A stretch of 64,000 nucleotides of DNA from Flavobacterium lutivivi (lineage in GTDB: Bacteria > Bacteroidota > Bacteroidia > Flavobacteriales > Flavobacteriaceae). Below are positions 8,040-16,355 of the stretch, in pieces. Location: NCBI RefSeq assembly GCF_014642275.1, contig NZ_BMIM01000007.1:62001-126000 (forward strand). The letters are read 5' to 3'. The notes beneath the pieces were generated by a model. That model searched no databases and was not told the DNA's origin. It saw only the letters and a list, made by a program, of their open reading frames with translations. A program made the translations under genes and the position numbers. How positions within the stretch are numbered: the stretch's first letter is position 1; every line of letters starts with the position of its first letter.

Positions 8040-9613
8040 ATAATCTCACGGCTAAATTTGGTTTTACAGACTTTGATTTTCAACAAATCAAAGAGATGAA
8101 TATCGATTTGGACAAAATTGAAAGTGAATTGCTCATTTTCAAATCAGGAATTCCAAAAGTATTTCTTGAAAAACCAGCAACAATTAATGATGGAATTCTT
8201 AAAATTTCAAATCAGGAATTCCAAGAATATGCTAAATTCTTTGATGAAAAAAAGAAAAATTTAAAGCTTAAAAAATTTGTTCCAGCATCTGGAGCCGCTA
8301 GTAGAATGTTCAAGTTTTTGAACGAATTTCTCAATGATTTCAATCTTGAAAATGAAACCATAAACGCTTATATCAATAGAAAAAAGGACAAAAACCTACC
8401 AATCTTTCTTGCGGGAATTGAAAAATTTCCTTTTTATGAAATCATAAAAAAAAGATTAAAAGAGATTCTGCCAGAATACCATTTGCTAGAAGGTCATGAA
8501 AAAAGCTACCATTTTATTAAATTAATGCTTGCTAATGATGAATTTGACTTTTCAAACAAACCCAAAGGAGTTTTAGAATTTCATAAATACAATGAATATA
8601 CATCTACAGCTGTAGAAGAGCACTTAAACGAGTGTGCTTACTACGCAGAATCGAATAACATTTCCCATTTGCATTTTACAGTTTCAGAAAATCATCTGAA
8701 TTTGTTTCAGGATGTTATAAAAAAGATAAAATCAAAAATTGAAGAAAAATCAGGAACTCATGTTCATGTTTCTTATTCATTTCAAGATAAATCTACTGAT
8801 ACTATTGCTGTAGGTTTGGATAACAAACCTTTTCGAAATGAACAAGGAAAACTGGTTTTTAGACCTGGAGGTCATGGCGCTTTGATAAATAACTTAGGTA
8901 ATCTTGATGCTGATGTAATTTTTATAAAAAATATTGATAATGTTATCCAAAATCACATCAACGAAATAACACTCTATAAAAAAGGATTGGCTGGAGTTTT
9001 ATTAAAACTTCAAGGTCAAATATTTGATATACTTCACAGAATAGAGCATAATCTGGTAGAACAAGAAAATATTGAATCAATTTCCAGCTTTATGCAAAAT
9101 GAGTTAAATATCGATATCACTGATGGTTTTGAAAAATTCACTTTCGAAAACAAAATCGATTACATCAAGTCTAAACTAAATCGTCCACTGAGAGTATGTG
9201 GAATGGTTAAAAATGAAGGTGAACCTGGTGGTGGACCATTTTGGGTAAGAAGTTATAAAGGCACACTTTCACTTCAAATCGTTGAGAGCTCACAAGTAGA
9301 TAATGAAAACAAGGAGCAAATGAAAATTCTGTCTGAATCAACTCATTTCAACCCCGTTGATTTGGTTTGTGGAATTAAAAACTATAAAGGTGAAAAATTT
9401 GATTTACAACAATTTGTTGACCACAGCACTGGATTTATTGTGCACAAAAACAATAAAGGCAAAGAACTAAAAGGATATGAATTGCCGGGATTGTGGAATG
9501 GCGCAATGGCAAAGTGGATTACTGTTTTTGTAGAAGTTCCACTGATAACTTTCAATCCAGTAAAAACTGTAAATGATTTGCTAAAACCTGCTCATCAACC
9601 ACAAAATGAATAA
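8015..9613 (+). CDS. DUF4301 family protein
   Basis: This is a 532-residue cytoplasmic protein with no signal peptide and no membrane segment. I recognise it as the Bacteroidota family DUF4301 from its length and the N-terminal motif FVPASGAASRMFKFL (about 86-100). Further conserved-looking blocks are FRPGGHGALINNL (about 288-300), CGMVKNEGEPGGGPFWVR (about 393-410) and the C-terminal ELPGLWNGAMAKW. The glycine-rich PASGAASRM loop resembles a nucleotidyltransferase signature, but no function is established to my knowledge. It overlaps pnuC by 25 bp and arfB by 8 bp, so it belongs to the same translationally coupled run. Confidence 0.82.
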   Translation: MEEKTTTINNLTAKFGFTDFDFQQIKEMNIDLDKIESELLIFKSGIPKVFLEKPATINDGILKISNQEFQEYAKFFDEKKKNLKLKKFVPASGAASRMFKFLNEFLNDFNLENETINAYINRKKDKNLPIFLAGIEKFPFYEIIKKRLKEILPEYHLLEGHEKSYHFIKLMLANDEFDFSNKPKGVLEFHKYNEYTSTAVEEHLNECAYYAESNNISHLHFTVSENHLNLFQDVIKKIKSKIEEKSGTHVHVSYSFQDKSTDTIAVGLDNKPFRNEQGKLVFRPGGHGALINNLGNLDADVIFIKNIDNVIQNHINEITLYKKGLAGVLLKLQGQIFDILHRIEHNLVEQENIESISSFMQNELNIDITDGFEKFTFENKIDYIKSKLNRPLRVCGMVKNEGEPGGGPFWVRSYKGTLSLQIVESSQVDNENKEQMKILSESTHFNPVDLVCGIKNYKGEKFDLQQFVDHSTGFIVHKNNKGKELKGYELPGLWNGAMAKWITVFVEVPLITFNPVKTVNDLLKPAHQPQNE

Positions 9614-10007
9614 AGAAATAATACTTTCTGAACTTCAGTTTAAAGCTGTCAGAAGTTCGGGTTCTGGTGGTCAAAATGTAAACAAAGTTTCCTCAAAAGT
9701 CATGTTGAGTTTTGATGTAATTTCATCATCAGGTTTAGAAGTTGATGAAAAAGAATTAATTACAAAAAAATTAAACACCAAACTCACTAATGAAAATGTT
9801 TTAATTCTCAATTGTGATGAGGACAGAAGCCAGTTAAAAAACAAAGAAATTGTTATTAAACGTTTTTTTGAAATGATTGAAAAAGCTTTGACTAAAACAA
9901 AGAAAAGGAAACCTACAGTTGTACCAAAATCGGTTGTTGAAAAGAGAATAAAAGAAAAAAAATCCAACGCAGAAATAAAACAAAGTCGTAAAAAACCAGA
10001 TTTTTAA
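9606..10007 (+). CDS. arfB: Peptidyl-tRNA hydrolase ArfB (alternative ribosome-rescue factor)
   Basis: ArfB hydrolyses peptidyl-tRNA on ribosomes stalled at the end of a message. The 133-residue protein has the catalytic G21-G22-Q23 motif within RSSGSGGQNVNKVSS, and a lysine/arginine-rich C-terminal tail (KKRKPTVVPKSVVEKRIKEKK onward) that enters the empty mRNA channel in known ArfB. It lacks the codon-recognition domains of RF1 and RF2. The start codon overlaps the stop codon of the DUF4301 gene, making it the last gene of the run that began at 6090. Confidence 0.92.
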   Translation: MNKEIILSELQFKAVRSSGSGGQNVNKVSSKVMLSFDVISSSGLEVDEKELITKKLNTKLTNENVLILNCDEDRSQLKNKEIVIKRFFEMIEKALTKTKKRKPTVVPKSVVEKRIKEKKSNAEIKQSRKKPDF

Positions 10008-10052
10008 TTCAAATAAAAATCGAAATATTAATACTTTTAATATCTTTGCCAC

Positions 10053-10134
10053 GTCTCAAAAGGGGTGCTCCAAATAACGAGCTGAGATTATACCCAATGA
10101 ACCTAGAACAGGTAATGCTGTTTAGGGAAAAGAC
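10053..10134 (+). ncRNA. TPP riboswitch (THI box)
   Basis: The conserved thi-box blocks appear in order: AGGGGTGCTC (10061), GAGCTGAGATTATACCCAAT (10079-10098), GAACCTAGAACAGGTAATGC (10099-10118) and TTTAGGGAAA (10121). GTCT at 10053 can pair with AGAC at 10131 to close P1. A TATCTTTG -7 element at 10041-10048 places transcription start close to 10053. The aptamer ends 93 bp before the start codon of a TonB-dependent receptor. TPP binding should lower expression of that receptor. Confidence 0.93.
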
Positions 10135-10227
10135 ATCAAGTAAAAGTGCACGTTTGCTTATGTCGAGAATTAACAATTTAATAGTAACCAAGAATAATTA
10201 CCCCTTTTATTCGTAACATTTTTACGG

Positions 10228-12372
10228 ATGAAATCTTTATTCAAATTTAAAAATCAAAAGAACCAAAAGCTAGTTTTTAAGCTTGTTTGTGGTTTTATGA
10301 CATCAACAATTTTTGCACAACAACCAGCAAAAGACACCACCAATGTAAAGCAACTCGATGAAGTTCTTGTTTCGGCAGTTAGAGTAACTTCGAAAACTCC
10401 AGTTACATTCAGTAATTTGTCGAAAAAAGATATTAAATTCAGAAACCTTGGACAAGATATTCCTATACTAATGAATTTCCTTCCATCTGTTGTTACAACT
10501 TCTGATGCAGGTAATGGAGTTGGATATACCGGAATAAGAGTTAGAGGTTCAGATGCTACTCGTGTCAATATTACCATCAATGGAATTCCATATAATGATG
10601 CTGAAAGTCATGGTACTTTTTGGGTTAATATGCCCGATTTTGCTTCGTCGGTTGAGAGTATGCAATTGCAACGTGGAGTAGGAACTTCGACCAATGGTGC
10701 TGGAGCTTTTGGAGCTAGTTTAAATCTATTGACCGAAAATTATGCTACAAAATCATTTGGCGAAATTTCCAACTCTTTTGGCTCATTCAACACTAGAAAA
10801 AGCACCATTAAATTCAGCACAGGTTTAATGGATAATAAAGTAGAACTTTCAGGAAGATTATCTGATTTATTTTCACAAGGATATGTCGATAGAGCTTTTT
10901 CTAATCTAAAATCCTATTTTCTTCAAGGAGTTTATGTTGGGAAAACAACTTTTCTAAAGGCTTTGGTTTTTGGAGGAAAAGAAAAAACATATCAGTCTTG
11001 GAACGGAATTGACGCGCAAACAATGCGCGATGACAGACAGTTTAATTCAGCCGGAATCTATACAGATGAATTTGGGAAGACACGTTTTTATGATAATGAA
11101 ACAGATAATTATCAACAAGACCATTATCAACTTCATTGGAACGAAAAAATAGCTGAAAATTGGTCAACAAATTTTGCGCTTCATTATACAAAAGGAAAAG
11201 GTTATTACGAAAACTATAAAGAAGATGCTAGTTTTGCAGATTATAACTTAACTCCAATAAACATAGGTAGCGAAACAATTTCTGAAACTGATTTAATTCG
11301 TCAAAAATGGCTCGATAATGATTTCTATGGCACAACTTTTTCTGTTAATTACAAAAAAGAAAAGTATGATGTAATTCTTGGCGGCGGATGGAATCGTTAT
11401 GAAGGAAAACACTTTGGGAAGGTAATTTGGGCAAGATATGCATCGAGTAGCGAATTGGGAGATAAATATTATGACGATTCTGCTTCAAAGACTGATGCCA
11501 ATCTTTTTATAAAAATCAATTATGATTTAGATGAAAAAATAAGCTTGTTTGGCGATTTGCAAATGAGAATAGTCAATTATCAAGCAACAGGAATACAGTC
11601 ATCAAAGATTGACGATACATTTAATTTTTTCAACCCAAAAATGGGAATAACTTACCATTTGAATAAAGAAAATGATTTTTATTTTTCCTATGCCAAAGCT
11701 CATCGTGAACCCAATAGAACGGATTATGAAGGAGGAATAGTTAAACCAGAAAAACTTGATGATTATGAGTTAGGTTGGCGATTTGCAAAAGACAAAGTAA
11801 TGATGAACACTAATATTTACTACATGGCATACAAAGACCAACTGATTTTGACAGGAAACCTAGATGATGTTGGAAACCCTATACGATCAAATAGTGATAA
11901 AAGTTATCGATTAGGGCTTGAATTTGATGCTACTGTAGAAATTTCAAAACAAATTATCATAAAACCAAACTTTACCTTTAGCCAAAATAAAAATAAAGAT
12001 TTGAATGTGCAGAATGTGAATGTTGGAACAAAAGACATTGCTTATTCACCAAGTTTTATAGCTGGAAACATTTTAGTTTATAAACCTAAACAGCATATAC
12101 AAATTTCTTGGCTTTCTAAGTTTGTTGGAAAACAATATATGAACAATATTGAATTGCCTTCGGCAGAACTAAATGATTATTTTGTTAATGACTTGAATAT
12201 TGCTTATGAAATTCAACCAAAATCTGTTTTCAAAAACATTACATTTTCTCTCTTGATTAATAATTTATTAGATAAAAAATATGCTTCAAATGGATATATG
12301 TGGGATGTTTATCCTTATTATTATCCGCAAGCAGGCATAAACGTTCTTGGAGGAATGACATTACGATTTTAA
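10228..12372 (+). CDS. TonB-dependent outer-membrane receptor, probably for thiamine
   Basis: This is a 714-residue outer-membrane active transporter driven by TonB. It has a signal peptide (to about residue 30, ending TIFAQ), a TonB-box-like segment near KQLDEVLVSAVRV, and a plug domain with GIRVRGSDATRVNITINGIP and VESMQLQRGVGTSTNGAGAFG. The rest is an aromatic-rich beta barrel that ends in the terminal phenylalanine typical of these barrels (MTLRF). There is no N-terminal carboxypeptidase-like domain. The TPP riboswitch directly upstream indicates thiamine or a derivative as the substrate, like the OMR1 receptors described in Bacteroidota. A terminator follows the stop codon. Confidence 0.9.
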   Translation: MKSLFKFKNQKNQKLVFKLVCGFMTSTIFAQQPAKDTTNVKQLDEVLVSAVRVTSKTPVTFSNLSKKDIKFRNLGQDIPILMNFLPSVVTTSDAGNGVGYTGIRVRGSDATRVNITINGIPYNDAESHGTFWVNMPDFASSVESMQLQRGVGTSTNGAGAFGASLNLLTENYATKSFGEISNSFGSFNTRKSTIKFSTGLMDNKVELSGRLSDLFSQGYVDRAFSNLKSYFLQGVYVGKTTFLKALVFGGKEKTYQSWNGIDAQTMRDDRQFNSAGIYTDEFGKTRFYDNETDNYQQDHYQLHWNEKIAENWSTNFALHYTKGKGYYENYKEDASFADYNLTPINIGSETISETDLIRQKWLDNDFYGTTFSVNYKKEKYDVILGGGWNRYEGKHFGKVIWARYASSSELGDKYYDDSASKTDANLFIKINYDLDEKISLFGDLQMRIVNYQATGIQSSKIDDTFNFFNPKMGITYHLNKENDFYFSYAKAHREPNRTDYEGGIVKPEKLDDYELGWRFAKDKVMMNTNIYYMAYKDQLILTGNLDDVGNPIRSNSDKSYRLGLEFDATVEISKQIIIKPNFTFSQNKNKDLNVQNVNVGTKDIAYSPSFIAGNILVYKPKQHIQISWLSKFVGKQYMNNIELPSAELNDYFVNDLNIAYEIQPKSVFKNITFSLLINNLLDKKYASNGYMWDVYPYYYPQAGINVLGGMTLRF

Positions 12373-12374
12373 AC

Positions 12375-12405
12375 AAAAGTCCCGAATTTTTCGGGACTTT
12401 TTTAG
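12375..12405 (+). terminator. Intrinsic terminator of the TonB receptor gene
   Basis: AAAAGTCCCGA and TCGGGACTTTT form a stem with a short loop and a T run, starting 3 bp after the stop codon. The A run on the other side makes it usable by the convergent lipoprotein gene too. Confidence 0.88.
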
Positions 12406-12815
12406 TTATATATCAGCAGCGTACTTCCGTTAATCTGAACTCTGTATTGTTTCATTCTATATTGTTTCCCTGGACTTTGACCGCTAAAAAGACTATATTC
12501 AGCAGAATCACAGTCGCATATTGCATTAATTCCATCAATAGACATTGTTGAACAAGAACTCAAGGCTTGATTTGGACAAGCAAGGTCAAAAGCATTAAAA
12601 CCGCTACCAGTATTGAAAATCACTATTCCTCTAACGCCTTGCGAATAATCAACAACATGATTACTTGGATATTGTAGATTAGAATATTGAGGCAAGCTCA
12701 TGTTTATTTGTAACTCTACGGGATAGTTAGGCAGATAGGGATTATTGTTGTTGAAACTTCCACCATCACACGATAAAAGCAACAATAGGGCAATTATTGG
12801 AAAAATCTTTTTCAT
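12402..12815 (-). CDS. Small lipoprotein with a degenerate Rieske-like fold
   Basis: This is a 137-residue lipoprotein. A lipobox (LLLLSC, lipidated C16) follows a short hydrophobic signal. The C-terminal half has the layout of a Rieske domain: the first motif reads C80-P-N82, where Rieske proteins have C-x-H, and the second reads C100-D-C102-D103, where they have C-x-x-H, 17 residues later. Both cysteines are kept while both histidines are replaced, so a normal [2Fe-2S] Rieske cluster is unlikely. The Rieske relationship is my inference from spacing and the following SLFSGQSPGK segment. It stands alone, divergent from greA, and its function is unknown. Confidence 0.72.
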   Translation of the reverse strand: MKKIFPIIALLLLLSCDGGSFNNNNPYLPNYPVELQINMSLPQYSNLQYPSNHVVDYSQGVRGIVIFNTGSGFNAFDLACPNQALSSCSTMSIDGINAICDCDSAEYSLFSGQSPGKQYRMKQYRVQINGSTLLIYN

Positions 12816-12888
12816 TTTTTGAAATTAATAAGCATTAAACAAAAATAAATTATTTAACTTTGGCAAACACTCAACAGAGTGAATTAAT

Positions 12889-12919
12889 TTGAAATAAATT
12901 TTAAAAAATACTATCTTTG
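12889..12919 (+). promoter_or_regulatory. Predicted promoter of greA-HIT
   Basis: TTG at 12889-12891 and TATCTTTG at 12912-12919 are 20 bp apart. The predicted start of transcription near 12925 leaves a leader of about 50 nt before greA. Confidence 0.75.
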
Positions 12920-12926
12920 CAGAAAG

Positions 12927-12954
12927 AAATCCCGTCTTGAATGGGATTTTTTCT
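12927..12954 (+). promoter_or_regulatory. Terminator-like hairpin in the greA leader
   Basis: AAATCCC (from 12928) pairs with GGGATTT (12943-12949) around a 9-nt loop and is followed by a T run. It lies between the predicted promoter and the greA start codon. It therefore looks like an attenuator rather than the end of another gene. Confidence 0.6.
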
Positions 12955-12976
12955 GTTTATATATAACGATGAAATT

Positions 12977-13453
12977 ATGAGTAAAGTATCTTATTATACC
13001 GCTGAAGGGTTAAAAAAACTTAAAGAAGAATTGGATTATCTAAAAAGCGTTGAACGCCCAAAAGCTTCTGAAGCTATTGCAGAAGCTCGAGATAAAGGAG
13101 ATTTATCAGAAAATGCTGAGTATGATGCTGCAAAAGAAGCTCAAGGATTATTGGAAATGAAAATTGCCAAAATGGAAGAGCTTTATTCTAATGCACGATT
13201 GATTGATGAATCGCAGCTTGATACTTCAAAAGTATTGGTTTTATCAAAAGTGAAAATTAAAAACAAAGCCAACGGCATGGAGATGAACTATACTCTTGTA
13301 GCAGAAAGCGAAGCTGACCTAAAAACAGGAAAAATTTCTGTAACTTCTCCTATTGGCAAAGGATTGCTTGGGAAATCTGTTGGTGAAGTTGCCGAGATTA
13401 CAGTTCCAAATGGGAAAATAAATTTTGAAATTTTAGAAATATCAAGAGACTAA
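12977..13453 (+). CDS. greA: Transcription elongation factor GreA
   Basis: GreA enters the secondary channel of backtracked RNA polymerase and stimulates cleavage of the transcript. I chose the ATG at 12977 (MSKVSYYTAEGLKKLKEEL), giving 158 residues, which is the normal GreA length. A longer frame opens at 12941, but its start lies inside the leader hairpin. The N-terminal coiled coil carries the acidic tip (ARDKGDLSENAEYDAAKEAQ, about 37-56), with the D and E residues needed for cleavage. The FKBP-like C-terminal domain ends in ITVPNGKINFEILEI. A HIT-family gene follows after 2 bp. Confidence 0.95.
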   Translation: MSKVSYYTAEGLKKLKEELDYLKSVERPKASEAIAEARDKGDLSENAEYDAAKEAQGLLEMKIAKMEELYSNARLIDESQLDTSKVLVLSKVKIKNKANGMEMNYTLVAESEADLKTGKISVTSPIGKGLLGKSVGEVAEITVPNGKINFEILEISRD

Positions 13454-13455
13454 AT

Positions 13456-13845
13456 ATGGCTTCAATTTTTACAAAAATTGTTAATGGTGAAATTCCTTGT
13501 TATAAAATTGCTGAGGACGAAAACTATCTTGCTTTTCTTGATGTAAATCCCAATGCAAAAGGGCATACACTATGCATTCCTAAACAAGAAATCAATAAGA
13601 TTTTTGACATGGAAGAAGACCACTATCTTGGATTAATGAAGTTTTCGAGAAAAGTTGCCAAAGCAATAGAAAAAACTGTTCCATGCAAGCGAATTGGAGT
13701 TGCAGTAGTAGGATTAGAAGTTCCTCATGTTCATGTGCATTTAATTCCGCTACACGACATGGATGATATGCGTTTTCAAAGAAAAGTCTCTTTAGAAAAA
13801 GATGAATTTGAAAATTTAGCAGCTGACATCCAGAAAAACTTATAA
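13456..13845 (+). CDS. HIT family protein (Hint-type nucleotide hydrolase)
   Basis: This is a 129-residue histidine-triad protein. The signature PHVHVHLIPL carries the H-x-H-x-H triad near residues 93-97, and the N-terminal IFTKIVNGEIPCYKI plus AFLDVNPNAKGHTL are typical of Hint/PKCI-like members. These enzymes hydrolyse phosphoramidates of AMP such as lysyl- or aminoacyl-AMP. The physiological substrate is not known here. It follows greA with a 2-bp gap and is followed by a terminator, so the two form a bicistronic unit. Confidence 0.92.
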   Translation: MASIFTKIVNGEIPCYKIAEDENYLAFLDVNPNAKGHTLCIPKQEINKIFDMEEDHYLGLMKFSRKVAKAIEKTVPCKRIGVAVVGLEVPHVHVHLIPLHDMDDMRFQRKVSLEKDEFENLAADIQKNL

Positions 13846-13879
13846 AATAAACCTCTAAAAATTAGAGGTTTATTTTTTT
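13846..13879 (+). terminator. Bidirectional terminator between the HIT gene and a histidine kinase gene
   Basis: AAATAAACCTCTA pairs with TAGAGGTTTATTT around a short loop, with a T run on one side and A-rich sequence on the other. It serves the two convergent genes and overlaps the end of the kinase gene. Confidence 0.87.
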
Positions 13880-15015
13880 TTAAAATTAATTTGAATAGTT
13901 GTTCCTTTATCAATTTCGGAGTGTAGGACTTTTATTTTCCCTTTGTGATAATCCTCAACAATCCTTTTGGTCAAAGATAATCCTAAACCCCAACCACGTT
14001 TTTTTGTAGTAAATCCAGGTTCAAATATTTTTTTGAACTGATTTTTTGGAATTCCTTTACCAGTATCACTTACTCTAATTTTTAAGAGATGAGGTTCATC
14101 TTCTATCTCTACAGATAATTTTCCTTTTCCTTTCATTGCATCAATTGCATTTTTCACTAGGTTTTCAATTGTCCAGCTATGAAGAGTTGGGTTTAGAGCA
14201 ATCATTACAGGTTTTTTTGGACTTTTGAAACTAAATTCAACTTGATGTGAAAACCTTGATTTCAGATAATCAAAGGATTGTTCAGTTTCTTCAATAATAT
14301 TTTTTTCTTCAAGAATGGGTTCTGAGCCAATTTTCGAAAATCTATCGGTTATGGTTTGAAGTCTATTGATGTCTTTTTCTATTTCTGTCACGGTTGTTTC
14401 ATCGACATTGTCTGCTTTCATTATTTCCAACCAACCAATAAGCGACGATAATGGTGTGCCGATTTGATGCGCAGTTTCTTTTGCCATTCCAGCCCATAAC
14501 TTGTTTTGCGTTGCCATTTTTGTGCTTCGGTAAAAATTATAAACCAATGCTCCAAAAAGAAAAATAATCAGCAAAAGAGCTATTGGATAATATTTCAATT
14601 TGTTGATTAATGAAGAATTTCCATAATATAAATATTGAAATTTTCCCGGAAGATATTCAGTAACTATTGGGTCGTTTTCCTTTTTTAATTGATTTAGATA
14701 CTCTTTAATTAATTTTTTATCATTAACAATTTTTTCATCAATGTTTGCAGTACTTCTGATGGTGTTATTTTCCATCAATATAAGCGGAATGGTTGTGTTG
14801 TTGTTAAAAATCTGAAGTGGTAAATCTACGTCAGTAGTTTCATTTGCATTTATTAGAGATTTTTGAGCATTAGCCCAAACTTCCATTTTTAGTCGCTCTT
14901 CGTTTTTAAAAATTTGAAAAAAAGTATATGTATTCCAAAGAATTAAGCTCACAATGACAAAAGATGCCATAATGATAATCCATCGAGTTATATTTCTTTT
15001 TTCAGAGAATTGCAT
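13870..15015 (-). CDS. Orphan membrane sensor histidine kinase
   Basis: This is a 381-residue inner-membrane kinase. Two transmembrane helices (about 12-32 and 139-160) bracket an extracytoplasmic sensor region of about 100 residues that I cannot assign to a family. The dimerisation domain carries the phospho-acceptor H183 in KETAHQIGTPLSSL. The ATPase domain shows the N box (ENLVKNAIDAMKGKG), the G1 box (VSDTGKGIP) and the G2 box (GWGLGLSLTKRI). No response regulator is next to it, and it reads convergent to greA-HIT. The partner and the signal are unknown. Confidence 0.9.
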   Translation of the reverse strand: MQFSEKRNITRWIIIMASFVIVSLILWNTYTFFQIFKNEERLKMEVWANAQKSLINANETTDVDLPLQIFNNNTTIPLILMENNTIRSTANIDEKIVNDKKLIKEYLNQLKKENDPIVTEYLPGKFQYLYYGNSSLINKLKYYPIALLLIIFLFGALVYNFYRSTKMATQNKLWAGMAKETAHQIGTPLSSLIGWLEIMKADNVDETTVTEIEKDINRLQTITDRFSKIGSEPILEEKNIIEETEQSFDYLKSRFSHQVEFSFKSPKKPVMIALNPTLHSWTIENLVKNAIDAMKGKGKLSVEIEDEPHLLKIRVSDTGKGIPKNQFKKIFEPGFTTKKRGWGLGLSLTKRIVEDYHKGKIKVLHSEIDKGTTIQINFKKK

Positions 15016-15099
15016 TTCTTATTATAGGAATGGTAAAAATAGTAAAGTTTAGCGAAACTAATTTTAAGTTTATATTTTTGTAAAAACAATTTAGCATTA

Positions 15100-15975
15100 A
15101 TGAAAAGTTTTGAACCTCATGTATTATCGCCTATGCAGTTGCAGAGTTATTTGCAAACAGCCATAGCGCCAAGACCAATAGCTTTTGCAAGTACAATTGA
15201 TGCTAATGGTAAGCCTAATTTATCACCATTTAGTTTTTTTAATGTGTTTAGTTCTAATCCACCAATACTGGTTTTTTCTCCAGCAAGAAGAGTTAGAAAC
15301 AATACCGTAAAACACACTTTGCTCAATTGTGAAGCCACAAAACAAGTTGTGATTAATATAGTTGACTACAACATAGTGCAACAAATGTCATTATCTAGTA
15401 CAGAATATCCTGATGGTGTAAATGAATTTATAAAATCTGGACTGACGATGTTACCGTCTGATATGGTAAAACCCTATAGAGTTGCCGAAAGTCCTGTGCA
15501 GTTTGAATGCAAAGTGAATGAAATAATTGCTCTGGGAAATCAAGGTGGTGCAGGGAATCTTATTATTTGCGAAGTTGTCAAAATTCATATTAGTGAAAAT
15601 GTTTTGGATGATAATGGGATGGTTGATCAACAAAAAATTGATTTAGTAGCAAGGCTTGGAGGTAATTGGTACACAAGAGCAAACAAAGGTCTATTCGAAG
15701 TAGAAAAACCTTTAGTAACGCTAGGAATTGGAGTAGATGCAATTCCTGATTTTATTAAGGAGAGCAAGTTTTTTGATGGTAATGATTTGGGAAAATTAGG
15801 CAATATTGAAACCTTGCCTACAGAAGAAGAAATTAATATATTTGTAAAAAACAATGTAGCTGTAAAAGGCGTTTTAAGTTCAGATGATACTGAAAAAATT
15901 CACCTTAAAGCAAAGGAATATTTGAATAACAATGAAGTACTTTCTGCGTGGAAAGTATTATTAGCAAAACTATAA
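15100..15975 (+). CDS. Flavin reductase-like (FMN-binding split barrel) family protein
   Basis: This is a 291-residue cytoplasmic protein. The N-terminal 200 residues resemble the flavin reductase-like FMN-binding split barrel: APRPIAFASTIDANGKPNLSPFSFFNVFSSNPP (residues 22-54) is the FMN-contact region, followed by CEATKQVVINIVDY and ECKVNEIIALG. The C-terminal 90 residues are an extra helical part seen in flavobacterial members. The substrate is unknown, and flavin reduction or a flavin-dependent oxidoreductase role are both possible. A TATTTTTG sequence lies 20-30 bp upstream of the start. A DUF3127 gene follows after 3 bp, so the two are co-transcribed. Confidence 0.83.
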   Translation: MKSFEPHVLSPMQLQSYLQTAIAPRPIAFASTIDANGKPNLSPFSFFNVFSSNPPILVFSPARRVRNNTVKHTLLNCEATKQVVINIVDYNIVQQMSLSSTEYPDGVNEFIKSGLTMLPSDMVKPYRVAESPVQFECKVNEIIALGNQGGAGNLIICEVVKIHISENVLDDNGMVDQQKIDLVARLGGNWYTRANKGLFEVEKPLVTLGIGVDAIPDFIKESKFFDGNDLGKLGNIETLPTEEEINIFVKNNVAVKGVLSSDDTEKIHLKAKEYLNNNEVLSAWKVLLAKL

Positions 15976-15978
15976 TTT

Positions 15979-16353
15979 ATGGAAATTTCAGGAAAAGTAA
16001 AAGTGATAAATGCAGAGCAACAAGTGAGTGCTTCGTTTAGAAAAAGAGAATTGGTAGTAACAACTGAAGAACAATATCCTCAGCATATTTTAGTAGAATT
16101 CACTCAAGACAAATGTGATTTGTTGAACAGTTACAATGTTGGTGATGCGGTAAAAGTTTCTATAAACTTGAGAGGAAGAGAATGGACAAATCCTCAAGGT
16201 GAGACAAAATATTTCAATTCAATTCAAGGTTGGAGAATTGAAAAATTACAAACAGAACAGCCATCACAGCAAATGCCACCAATTCCAGCAACTGAGGCAT
16301 TTGAACCTGCTACAAACTTCAATGAAGAAGAACACGATGATTTACCTTTCTAG
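15979..16353 (+). CDS. DUF3127 domain protein
   Basis: This is a 124-residue cytoplasmic protein of family DUF3127, which is widespread in Bacteroidota. Its beta-rich core (MEISGKVKVINAEQQVSASFRKRELVVTTE is residues 1-30) with NLRGREWTNPQGETKYFNSIQGW suggests a small OB-like barrel, and an acidic tail (EEEHDDLPF) ends it. The tail resembles the acidic tip of single-stranded DNA-binding proteins (xDDLPF), which is my inference from the pattern. No function is established. It follows the flavin reductase gene after 3 bp. Confidence 0.82.
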   Translation: MEISGKVKVINAEQQVSASFRKRELVVTTEEQYPQHILVEFTQDKCDLLNSYNVGDAVKVSINLRGREWTNPQGETKYFNSIQGWRIEKLQTEQPSQQMPPIPATEAFEPATNFNEEEHDDLPF

Positions 16354-16355
16354 AA

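Noticed and set aside
12941-12976. N-terminal extension of GreA by 12 residues
   Set aside because: The upstream ATG lies inside the leader hairpin and the added residues (MGFFLFIYNDEI) have no match to GreA. The start at 12977 gives the normal family length.
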